From Moniliophthora roreri (lineage: Eukaryota > Basidiomycota > Agaricomycetes > Agaricales > Marasmiaceae): DNA of 64,000 nt. Location: NCBI GenBank assembly GCA_001466705.2, contig LATX02000201.1:1-64000 (forward strand), given 5' to 3'. Made by a program: the position numbers and the translations under genes. Below are positions 1 to 9,875 of this stretch, piece by piece (within the stretch, counting starts at the first letter, position 1; every line of letters begins with the position of its first letter). The notes under the pieces are model-generated. The model searched no databases, was not told the origin of the DNA, and worked only from the letters and a program-made list of their open reading frames with translations.

Positions 1-218
1 CATCTGTAATGCGACTGCCGAATTTGGCATTGCTGGTGTTTCCCACTTATTATTCGCACCCAGGGCGAATTATTGTTCGTTCCAAGGTATGCTTGCAAAA
101 AGGACAGGAACAATTATCATTCATCAAGGCCTTACAAGATAGCGGGAACATTATAATGTGTCGGGGTTGCAAAGCTGGGGAGAATGAATAAAGTACTACA
201 TGGTATGCTGAAACGTGT
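1..218. other. left-edge sequence, no gene seen
   Basis: This stretch has ordinary CpG content (several CG dinucleotides in the first 90 bases). It matches none of the other repeat copies. The repeat copy A starts near 219, where the sequence becomes alignable with 18899 onward. No coding region is convincing here. Confidence 0.5.
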
Positions 219-338
219 GAGATCATACAGATTACAAGGTTTCAGTGTACTGATGCTGATTATTGACCAGTAATATCACTGCTACTCTAGATGATCACTC
301 TACCATGTCAGCAACTTCTGGACCTGTCTCATCACTTG

Positions 339-545
339 CTGTACCATTTCCATCACTTCATCAAGTGAATGTCCGTCGGATCAGCAGTCGTGTGGTGAAA
401 TTCAGAATTTTCGGGTGGTTCCTGGTCTCCGAGCAGCCCGAATCTTTGTCAACTGGCACAGTGACCCAGTGTGATGGACCGTGACTTTTCGCCATAAATA
501 AGGCCTCTGTGACCCGTGACTGATGAAGTGATCAAAATGATACAG
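339..545. mobile_element. MITE-like inverted-repeat insertion
   Basis: About 207 bp present in copy A and absent from copies B and D at the same place, shortly upstream of the membrane protein gene. The left end reads CTGTACCATTT and the right end, reverse-complemented, reads CTGTATCATTT; the match runs about 27 bases with a few mismatches and includes ATCACTTCATCA on both arms. It has no coding capacity. It keeps several CG dinucleotides, unlike its flanks. No clear target-site duplication is seen. It is a non-autonomous terminal-inverted-repeat element of unknown superfamily. Confidence 0.6.
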
Positions 546-618
546 TATACAATGCCCATTGATAGAGTCCAAATAATTGCTCTTTCTGTACACTTTTGGC
601 AGAAAGGAAATTGAAGAG

Positions 619-626
619 TATAAAAA
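619..626 (+). promoter_or_regulatory. TATA-like box of membrane protein copy A
   Basis: TATAAAAA lies 43-50 bp upstream of the ATG at 669. The same motif at the same distance is found in copy B (19098-19105) and, on the opposite strand, in copies D (about 36373-36380) and E (about 63986-63995). Copy C has a variant. Each repeat therefore carries its own promoter region. Confidence 0.55.
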
Positions 627-668
627 GCAGGTCAGTCTATTACATCCCTCATACTGTGACTGTGTATC

Positions 669-2224
669 ATGTCCAACTCCTCTGTAACAGAAGAAGATAT
701 TGGATATTTTGCTTCAACCACCAATATCCTGGTGAAGCCAATGGCAAATTTCACTGTATGTTTTCTTTTCATATCTGTTCCCTCTTTCTCAGCATTCCCC
801 CATTTCTCTAGGTTATGTTTTATATCCATGGTAAAGTCAAACACCTCAGCACAGTCACTACAGAGACCTGATCTGCAACCCATGCCAGGCATCTACACAG
901 TCCTGTTCATCATTTCACTCCATATTCTCATCTGCCGACAAGATTGCCCAAACAGAGTGTTCTATATGCTCTTCACCATAGTGCTCTTTACCCTGACAAG
1001 TGCATATAATGCTGTGCAGACCTTTGGCTATGCCTCCCAAGCAACTCTAGAGTTTACCTTTACCAAAAATCAAGATTGGGCATCATTTTTGGCATTTTTG
1101 CAACATAATGATGCAAAGACAATCATACTGTATGTAAGGAAGTTAATTATATGGACTTGCTATAACTGATAGTGCTCTAGTGGCTTTGAAATGGTTCTGC
1201 CATTATGCCTTGTGTAAGCCCATTTCCTTTGTGTATTTAAATTTACTAACTAGTCCATTTGAGATAGGACTATGGCAGATTTAATGCCAGTATGCCCCTC
1301 ATAGTAATCCTGGCTTATGAATTCCCACACTTACTCTTGAATCTACTCAGCTCCACCACTGTTATGTGATATGGGGCTCATCCAAATGGATTGCATTCCC
1401 ATTTATCTTCATGGTGCTTTCACTAGCTAGTAAGTGTTCTCTCAGTTCAGTTGCATCACTGAGCTCATTCTGGTACTGGTACTAGTCTGTGAGATTGTTG
1501 CCTCTGCATTTGTAGTCATTGGTGCCAGCAACACTGCTGATCCAGCAAAAGTACAACTATACCTTCAGGGTGATACTATAGACACTGCATTCTGGCTTGC
1601 AGATATGGGTGTTAATATCATTTTGACATTGCTGACAGGTCAATCCCATCTGATCTGTGAAAACTTGACATTAACTTACTTCCTGCAGCTGGTCGAATAT
1701 GGTGGATCACCTGAGAAGCACGGAAATATTTGGGACCTGCCATTAAAACCAAGTATAACACAATCATAGCTATCATGTATGTTTTTCAACTCTCCCTCAG
1801 TTTAGACTCATTCTCACATGTAGCTTATTAGACTTGAGAGTGGGATTCTCTACCCCATCTTTGTTATTGCTGGCATTGTTTACAGTGAATTGGCTTATCC
1901 AGAAGATCATGGTTCAACACCTTTTGATCTGCTTGCTGTCTCATATCAAATTGCAGTATGTCAGGTGTTCCTTTTTTGTTGTCAACAAATTTAAAATGCT
2001 GCTTATAGGGAATTGCCCCAACATTGATCATTATATGGGCAGCCAGTGGCAAAACTGTTGAATATACAAATGCAAACCAAGCTATGTCATCTCTTCACTT
2101 TGCCAATGGTGCAGCCCCAGGATCTACAAATTCAAATACCAGACCACATGTACAGACAGTTGACATTGAGGCCAGGGTGTCAGTGGAGAGAATTCATTAT
2201 CCAGATGAGGGAAATTCTGTATAG
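669..2224 (+). pseudogene. seven-helix membrane protein, copy A (nonsense mutation)
   Basis: Member of a large Agaricomycete family of multi-pass membrane proteins with no assigned function. Exon 1 is 669-755 (starts MSNSSVTEED), exon 2 is the 19-nt exon 812-830, exon 3 runs from 889 to about 1129, and the last exon is 2009-2224, beginning with the family signature GIAPTLII. Hydrophobic helices are seen in exons 3 to 8, with the family landmarks HCYVIWGSSKW, ILTLLTG and GRIWW. The reading frame is broken at 1712-1714, where TGA replaces the arginine codon CGA kept in copy C. A one-base insertion and a TAA near 1145 add damage if that part is exonic. In the last exon CGG has become TGG (2036-2038), replacing Arg by Trp. 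CpG-type decay explains the main lesions. It is most likely not translated to full length. Confidence 0.8.
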
Positions 2225-3263
2225 ATTATCTTAGTATCTATTGCTATTACTATGAACCCAGTTTCTGAATTCTGTGTGCAGAGTCCAAACATAATACATG
2301 ATGGAGTCTCAATGACCAGTGGCATAGACAGGTAGAGCAGTTAGATGATGTTGAGTACATCTCAACATCTGCAGAGCCCAAGATGGAATGTTTGGAGACA
2401 AAAATGGTCAAGATGGGTGTATGAGTCACTCAGCCAACTGTGATTCTTGCAGTGCCAAACTTGCTGACCATCTGGTGTTTCATTGGCATCCATCAGGACA
2501 TTGGGTGCTCAAAATTTGAATATTTGAATGGTTAATATGGGAGAGACTGTGTTGGCCATGTGTGATGTTTCATTAGGTTCCGAGGCAACTTTGACACCTT
2601 CTAAACATGTGGGATAGCAGGCAAGACACTGAAAACAATGTTGTTTGTCATTTTTTTGGGTCCAGGTGCTGCGGTAACCTGTTCTTGGTGATCAAGAATC
2701 CAAGTTTGGAGTCTTTGGACAGGGTAATCAGTAGATAGAAATTACTCAGGGCATGATTGAGTCTTTACTGAAGATGGAGTGGATATCATAAGCTGGCTGT
2801 GTGCTCCTAGCTGAGAGAGAGGTTCAAGTACCAGTGGAGGAGTAGCTAGGAGTCTGAAATGAACCAGAGATCATTATTGGAGCAAGAATCTGCTTGTAAA
2901 CTAACACTGAAGTCATTCAAGTATCATGCTTTAGCTGAGATGAAGCCTGAGCAATAGTTATCAGCCCAAATTGATGTCACTATCATATGCAAAGGACCCT
3001 TGCATGACGTGGCGGTATTGAGCATGTTGGGAACCTAATGAGGCTTCTTCTGGCACAGTGCCCAAAAGTGCGAGTCTAGTGTCTGAAGATCTGCTTACTC
3101 CCCAGATTTATGATGTTGCAGTGAAGGAAGAGCCTGTCTAGTATGGTCCATGAATAAGATGGAAGAACAAAAGTTGGTGAAATGGTTCTGGTGAGGCTGA
3201 GAGCCAACTGCTGCAGTTGAGAGAATGGAAGAAACATTAGAAGTATGCAGCCATAGCTATAAG
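2225..3263. other. gene-free CpG-depleted repeat DNA
   Basis: Homologous to 20706-21718, which in copy B leads toward the kinase gene. No coding region. Only a handful of CG dinucleotides remain, against roughly thirty in copy B over the same length (counted by eye). Nearly all differences are C-to-T or G-to-A at former CpG sites. Confidence 0.7.
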
Positions 3264-3832
3264 TGTTACAGTTTTTCTGTCAGATGCTTTTTCTTCATCA
3301 ATTTTTCACCGCTTTTCTCTGTATTACCATTCTGGGCAAATTAGCACCCAACACTATGCTTCTTCTTAACATCTGGACTCATCCACATTCCCAGCTCCCT
3401 TTTCCTTCTTCGATATTTATGACATCAGGATGATTTCACCTTATTCTATCAGTTTCTATCTCTTTCTGATGACATCGCTTATGATGTCAAGTTCTTTATT
3501 TATGACTTCATTGACATTCTACTATGTTCCATCACTTTCTACTTGTTTAGCAAACAACTAAGTCGATCTCACAGTTGTATCCAAACGAGTACTCACAAAG
3601 GATGTATAAGTAGATAGTTTTCTGGGTCTAAGCTCTTCAGCTTGACCTAGTTTAATCAAACTTGTGTCTAGTCAACGAACGAACTTCTGAACTCTAGCTT
3701 TTCTCAAGCTAGCTCTCTAACTTGAACTTTACTCCTTCAGGAAGGGAATCTTCCTTTCTTGTCGAAGTAAACTCCGCATCACTATGTCAAGTGGTGTTGA
3801 GTTGTTGTCATTGCTGCGCAAGTAACGTAACA
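3264..3832. mobile_element. solo LTR of an LTR retrotransposon, with 5-bp target duplication
   Basis: A 569-bp insertion starting TGTTAC and ending GTAACA, the short TG...CA inverted ends typical of long terminal repeats. It is flanked by the direct repeat ATAAG at 3259-3263 and 3833-3837. The unoccupied site is visible in copy B at 21714-21718 (ATAAA followed by AGATTCAG). No protein-coding retroelement sequence is attached, so it is a solo LTR left by recombination. It has many CG dinucleotides, unlike the decayed DNA around it, which suggests later insertion. It also contains a TATAAG motif near 3604 that could be its own promoter. Copia versus Gypsy origin cannot be decided. Confidence 0.85.
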
Positions 3833-3837
3833 ATAAG

Positions 3838-4165
3838 AGATTCAGTAGAAAATATAATAATAGCATAGATGCCACAGTCAAAGGGAACAGCTGCTGAGTC
3901 ATAAATTTGCTGTCAGAGCCACAGTTGAACTGGAGGAATTGCAGAGTTAGCAGGCTTGGGTACATGGTCATTTTACCAAAAATAGATTGTTGACTGGAGT
4001 TGCTCAACCTTTCTTTTTCTATGATGATGATGATCATCATCATACTGCTTTCTTTTCTCCCACTGCCAGTCATTCATTTTTTTTTGCTTGAACATTATTG
4101 TAAACAGTAAGCAACACCTTTTCTTCATTGTCAGCAATCCCTTTTTAACACCTTTGCTGTTGTCA
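3838..4165 (+). other. decayed copy of the kinase-gene upstream region
   Basis: Aligns with 21719-22050, the roughly 330 bp directly upstream of the kinase start codon at 22068. CG dinucleotides of the kinase side are TG or CA here, for example the cluster around 21975-21990. The alignment is lost about 20 bp before the ATG, so no kinase coding sequence was carried along. Confidence 0.75.
4024..4043. promoter_or_regulatory. perfect 20-bp palindrome, conserved upstream of the kinase gene
   Basis: Left arm ATGATGATGA, right arm TCATCATCAT. The copy in front of the kinase gene at 21908-21927 has the same structure with one mismatch, about 141-160 bp upstream of the start codon. A palindrome there could bind a dimeric regulator, but it could also be a chance product of ATG triplet repeats. 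Confidence 0.35.
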
Positions 4166-7100
4166 ACAGCCACCAGTAGCAAGTACATTTTGGCAAAAAA
4201 CACTGACAACTGTCTGAAACTGTTTTGCAAAAAAGACCGATAACTAGACCAACAACTTTTTTCTTAGAAAAGAGACACATTTTAGCAACTGTGTGAGAAT
4301 ATCTTAGAAGCATTATGTAAGCCATATATATTTGGACTCACCTTAGCTGGGGCTGTATAATGGTATCAAAAATAATGTTACCTGACATTATTTGATATAG
4401 TAATGCTGTAATATCCACTACCAGATACATACTGGACTATATTGGAGCATGCTGGAGGGGCTGTAATATAGGTAATTTGGACCAGTATGTTCTGTTATAT
4501 TCCAGGAATGACTTTCCTGTGATGTTAAGAGCATAAGGATATCAAAAGCACATGATAAATAGGTAAACAGCCTGTATGTGCAGGATATGGTATTGATACT
4601 ATTCATATGAATTTTCCTGATGACCAATATTTCACCTTTATAGTCTTATATACTTATAAAGCCCATTCCTACTCTGAAATACCAATCCCTGATGATTTGG
4701 GTACAGTAATACTAGATCAATAGCCTGTATATGCAGAATATAGACATTTTAACTTTATGCAATCTGGTAGATGCCTTATGGTGGTTATAGAGATCTCCTA
4801 AGTGGTGAATACTGCAGATTAAGTGTCCTAGTATATGGGAAAATAGATTTGGAAGCCAGTTCAATTGAGTATTAGTGTATATATGAGCAAAATACTGAAA
4901 AAACCCGAAATGGGATGATAGATGGTACTGTATGGGATATATTGATGCTGGACCTTATCCCTCATAGCTGGGACATCCTCTATATGTCTATCTGTTGGGG
5001 ACAGAAGCTTATGGATGTAGTATTTTTTCCTGAATTACTATAGCCAAATTCACTTTTTTTGGATTTTAGTAGTACTACAGAACAGGCAATAATTTGGATG
5101 GGCTAAAGCGTGGTCAGAACTTCTTTATTGATGTACTGATGAGGAATATATACTTACCAAAGCATTCACAGCACTCTAATATACTCTTTACAGGGTATAA
5201 ATATTGTACAAATAATTTAGCCAGTAATCATGGAATAGTTCCTCAGGAGATGACTCCTGTACCAAGGCGACTTCAGATTCGAATTCAGCAACCCAAAGAA
5301 GGGTAGGGAGCAACCTCTGGGTATTTTAATAGCATCATATTCAATGGGTGTTCAGAAAGCCTCAAAAAACCACTTGTATGTGGATATCTTCACATGCAGT
5401 GATCTAGGCATCATGGGACTATTATAGTCAGACTCAGGGGGTCAAACCACATAGGAATACACCTCAGGATTATCAGGATCTATACATTTCTCAGCCAGAA
5501 AAGCACACCATCTGTTAAATGCTTAAACATGATATGAACCCAACACTACTATTTACAATAAACTTGACATACTCATATATCAAGCTATACTGCATGGATA
5601 CACATGACCCAGGACTCATTTCAAATGTTATTCAATGCTCCCAATTTGATTTTGATAGTCCCATGAGAAGCGCTGACTTAGCGCCCATCCGCCAGATTGT
5701 CGGACCATATCATCTGCCGATGCGGGTCGCTCTCCCACCATTCGATCTGTTAGGAGCCCTAGGGACTCCATCGGATAACATCAAGGCATTTCTCACTGGG
5801 GTTCAGGTACCATAGTAATGTGAACGTTTCCCTTCACTTCTCAACCAGGACTGACAGTTAGGAAGGGTCAGTTAGGAAGGGTGCGGATGCTGGGCATGGC
5901 GCTTGTTAGGAATCAGTTTGATCGGCAATGGAGAGAACAGCAATGTGCTATGCTCCGGGAGGGAAGAACTGTATGTCTCCTATCTTTCCACTCAAAGCAC
6001 CCCAGAACTCATGGCCGGTATTTTACCATATCATTTCACTGTATGGGAAGGTTTATGGAAAGGTTGGAACTCACTCTGCATGCTCAATTTCATTGGGTCT
6101 ATGTTGAGCCTCAAACTCATTTGGGTACGCTCACTTGGTTCACGAATCATCACAAAGCTTCGCGAGGTTGTACCAGGCAAGTGTAAAGACATCGCATTCT
6201 ACCACGTAAAGTCAAATGGAGACATCAATGTTCCTGCGGCCCAGGGTGATGTTTCTACTCAAGCTTGTGATACAGACCGACAGTGGCATAGGCAGAGCCT
6301 AGAGTGCGATGGGGTTGTCGCCGTCGTCGTGGGTGATGATGACAAGCTCTCGGCGCTGCTGTGCTACTCTACAGAAGACTATTATGCTAAACACTGCCAA
6401 AACACATCGGACTTGTCCTTCGCTACCCCTGGGACCTAATATAACAGACAGAATGCATGTCTCTACGCTTGGCTGGTGCAATCCCGTAAAGCCTTGCGTT
6501 GAACCGATGTAGGGACGGCCCCATATGTGTATGTGGATACCTGTACAAAGTGCGGCGCCACTGTATGGGTTGCTCATCTGAAATTTGAATGATTATGGCG
6601 GCGTGCGTACCTTCTTAATTACGGTTCGAGGTCCGGGGGACCAAACAAAGTCATTTCAATCTCAGGGTGCTTATGGTGTGGGAAGGTGGAGGATGCATGG
6701 CCAATGAACAGACTAACAACATCATATCCCTCATAGAACCATTCTGTCTTTCAATGTCAGTAAGTTACTCCAGATAGTAGATGCACGCTAAAAGGAATTA
6801 ATGAACTTGAGGATCAAAATGAGACAAAGTGGAGTGGGTAGGCTGCTTTCGATATGACGCACTGACTGAACTTTATCTTTGGTTTGTGTCGCTCTAGTTC
6901 TCCATGTGTGCAATCTCTTTCATGCATTATGGTGAACCTTATTCTTTAACGGTGAACACTCATCTGTCCGAGTCACCTCCTGTTCATCCATAACAGAATG
7001 ATTGTAACTGAATTTATGGCACTTCAGTGAAAGATTGCGCAATTCGAACCTTGGATTCACAGACTCCATTTCACTAATCTTGCTTCAATGGTCTCACCCC

Positions 7101-7215
7101 ATAACCTCCCATAATGGTAATCAGCTACCAACCTGAAGATTTAAAAAGGATCCCTACAGAACTGTTTTTTTCTTCAGAGCAACTCTGCTTTTCATCTGCC
7201 AACAAACAAGCAAGC
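4166..7215. other. long gene-free stretch, CpG-poor then normal
   Basis: From 4166 to about 5640 the DNA is AT-rich with very few CG dinucleotides, like the decayed repeats, but it does not match another part of the window that I can see. It may be an older repeat. From about 5645 CpG content is normal. A 178-codon open stretch lies at 5903-6439, with Cys and Trp residues but no recognised domain and no clear introns. I could not support it as a gene. Confidence 0.4.
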
Positions 7216-7666
7216 ATGTCAGACCTTCTTCCTGATGGCAACTTCTACATCCTCAATGTGAAGCGGGGCAACTACGCTGGTGTTCAGGAAAAGACAGATG
7301 ACATTGTCTCTGCGGCCGATGGGTCTATTGAGGATCCTAAGAACAAGGTGGGTTCTGTCAGACTCAATCCTAAGCCACGGCAGTGGGTCATTAAACTCGC
7401 TGGTGCCAACCATTACACGTGGAGTAGCCTCCTGCTTTAAAATGGTTACTCTTACCTCTTCTACCTCATTCAGAATTGCTTCCGATGACAAAGAGTTTGC
7501 TTGGGGCCTCAGTGATAGCAATATTGGAACGCCTGTAGGTATTTGTTGACTCTGGTGATCAACAAGGATTAATAATATGCTACTTTCATAGGTTGAACTG
7601 AACAGTAAAGCCAAGGTTGATGATGAAAGCACTTTGTGGATCTTCCAACCAGTGATGTCCAATTGA
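7216..7666 (+). CDS. small beta-trefoil protein, protease-inhibitor-like (I66/cospin type)
   Basis: Three exons, 7216-7418, 7474-7534 and 7592-7666, give 112 residues starting MSDLLPDGNFYILNV. The pattern (an opening that reads as a ligand-free beta strand, then PRQWVIKLAG, then FAWGLSDSN, then TLWIFQPV near the end) matches the mushroom beta-trefoil serine protease inhibitors of the I66/cospin group, where PKWVI and a Trp-containing third lobe are typical. Those proteins are usually near 150 residues, so this one is short and may lack part of a lobe. The segment 7348-7383 has GT...AG ends and is 36 nt in phase; I kept it as coding because it is too short for a usual intron. There is no signal peptide, so the protein should be cytosolic, as for the family. 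A ricin-B-like lectin is the main alternative. Confidence 0.55.
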
Positions 7667-8242
7667 GCAAGTCAATCCCAGAATTTTATAACTCCCATGC
7701 CTCTTTCCCTTCTTTCACGTAAAAGTTGAAAATCCGTGATTGCCAAGAAATCTGTATACAATAGTGCTACATGTTTGAGTGCCATCATTACAACCGAGTA
7801 TTTCTCAGTACACTCGACGCCCAAATAACTTTTAACTTTGAGATCAAGCCCGCCGGGCTCAAGGCTCAGATGCCAGCAGCGCTCAGCATTCAGCCTGGAC
7901 CATCTGTTCTGTTCAATCATTCCATGACAAATCCCATTCCTGCTACCGTGAGTTCATCAATGATACCAATGCTTCAGGAGATCTGCTTGATCAACTGAAG
8001 TAACAGCAAGATGTAGCGCATCGTCGGCTCAACACATTGACTATCTGGATTAAAGGGAGCCGACTAATAAGGGGGCCGAGAAAAGGGTTTTTGTGTGGGA
8101 GGCTGTGTCAGGAAGAAGTGAGACGGGAGATGGGCACCACTGGGACAGGGTGACAGGTTGGTATGTACTTGACTGATCCTCCTAGATATTCCTCTCAACT
8201 TCCGGAGCAAGACCACAGGCGTTATGGAGGAGAACATCGCGT
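7667..8242. other. intergenic, no gene supported
   Basis: Open stretches on both strands around 7670-8000 overlap and show no domain, intron signals or conserved start. It contains the 3' side of the inhibitor-like gene and the 3' side of the membrane protein gene on the opposite strand. Confidence 0.4.
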
Positions 8243-9875
8243 TCATTTGTTTTGCATTGATATAACACATATAATGAGGCTCCTTATATCATCTGGACCA
8301 CCACGATTCATGAAGCCGCGAAATCGTACCTTCTCCGCTAAATCCAACAACTCTCTGTCACCGGCTTCAGCTTCCATGCCTGAATATGTAGCCCTTCCTC
8401 GTGGAGCTTCGGCGGAATGTAACGTTGATACCACGTGGTCTACGGCCTCTACAGTCTTCCCACTTCCTGCGCGAACGATGATTGATGTTGGGGCGATACC
8501 TGTACAGTTCAATCGTCACACGCCCACAAAAAGGGAATAGAGGACAATCGACTTACCGCAGCTTGCCATACCACAGGGTATAATCAATAGGAAGGATTCC
8601 AGCTATGTTGGTCAAGGACAACATATTGACGATAGAAGGTAAATGATGATGCCGGCTGCGTTGGTGTGGTACAGTGTGTTGGCCATGATGAGGTATATGA
8701 TGGCAGTAGGGTATAGAATACCGGATTCGAGGCTACAACGAAAAGGTCGTATAGTCAGGTATGAAAACTAACGACGAAACGCGGCCCAGACGCACATGAT
8801 TGCAACAATAGTTTTGTACTACTACCTTTACTTATCAGTTGCCTCTCCTGACGAGTTATGCACCAGATACGGCCAGCTGCCAATGATGAGCGCAGTGTGC
8901 TTTGAATGAGCTGTTTGAGAATGTACCTGTCAAGAGCGTCAAGACCCCATTGAACGCTGCGTTTCCTATCAGGGATCTATTGTTCAGAGTAATTCCCTTG
9001 TGGAGAAGAACCACGTTGGATTCGATGGTAGTATCCAGCTGGCCTTTGGTCATCATCACAATGCCAGCTAGGCAAAGTGCTATCGAGGAACGTTAGGAAG
9101 GTTGCGATTTTCACCTGGAACTACGGGTGATTACCATTAACGACAAATGGCCCAAAAATGAGTGGAAAAGCGACCCGTTTGAGTGAGCCCCATATGACAT
9201 AGTATCGGTGAATCTGGAAGATAACAAATGAGTGCAAGCAAGGTGAAAGATGTGGGTGAAATACAAGCATCGAGTCAGTTGTTATGCTGGGTGAGCTAGC
9301 TTCAGCGACCGTTACAGAATAGGAGCAGAAAAGGCCCACGCTTGATCAGAAGAGCGAGCAACGCAATGATAGAACTTGAGAGCGCCATATTAGCATCAGC
9401 TTCAATGTGAGGGAGTGTAACTCACTTCCGAACCGCCTTCAACGGGTAATGCGTCACAGGCTCGATATACGACTCATATTCCTTTGTCTTGGCCGCGATG
9501 AACGAGATAATAGCGACCCTAGGCTTCGAAGATATTAGCTAGTGTTGCCGACGCAAACAAGACAGATTGTCCAAGCGAGATAGAGACGCCGATTCGGACG
9601 GATTTCAGCATCCTTGCCCAAGTGCATGTGAACACAAACGCTGAAGAGGACGATGTAGACGCCTGAGAGCGATATGGTTTAGAGTGTTGCAATGAATCTG
9701 GGACAAAACAAATAACATCACCTGACATCACCTGAACGACGATGTATATCAGTACTCAAACGAAGGTAAGAGAAGATATTGTACTCACTGACATCGTGCT
9801 CACAGTTTGTGTGATAACAGCCTCAACTGAGAGAAAGGGAGCAAGGATCGCCTCAATATCTGAGGAGTCCGACAT
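8243..9875 (-). pseudogene. seven-helix membrane protein, divergent member, probably disrupted
   Basis: Reads on the minus strand from the ATG at 9873-9875 (MSDSSDIEAILAPFLS). Exons carry the family landmarks in order: GVYIVLFSVCVHM, then HRYYVIWGSLKR near 9200, then VLTLLTG near 8940, then LESGILYPTAII near 8730, and the last exon with GIAPTSIIVRAGSGKTVE. CpG content is normal, unlike copies A-E. Near 9520-9545 the frame breaks twice: taking out one A at each of two CTAG sites would restore the expected run of residues. No intron of sensible length explains this. The gene is therefore probably dead, or the assembly has two base errors. Otherwise it would be a working membrane protein of about 300 residues. 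Confidence 0.6.

Larger units (their letters stand above)
219..4165 (+). repeat. dispersed repeat copy A (membrane protein gene plus kinase upstream region)
   Basis: Aligned by eye, this segment matches copy B from 18899 to about 22050, through the dead membrane protein gene and about 1.3 kb beyond it. Two insertions interrupt the match, at 339-545 and 3264-3832. The segment is strongly CpG-depleted: most positions that are CG in copy B downstream of 20780 are TG or CA here. The match ends near 4165, just before the point where copy B reaches the start codon of the kinase gene. The 5' edge is internal to the longer unit seen in copies B, C and D, so copy A is 5'-truncated. Exact ends need alignment. 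Confidence 0.8.

Noticed and set aside
5903..6439. 178-codon open frame
   Set aside because: No domain, no paralogue in the window and no splice pattern; length alone is not enough in DNA of this composition.
7348..7383. 36-nt intron in the inhibitor-like gene
   Set aside because: Shorter than any other intron in the window, and it is in phase without stops; kept as coding.
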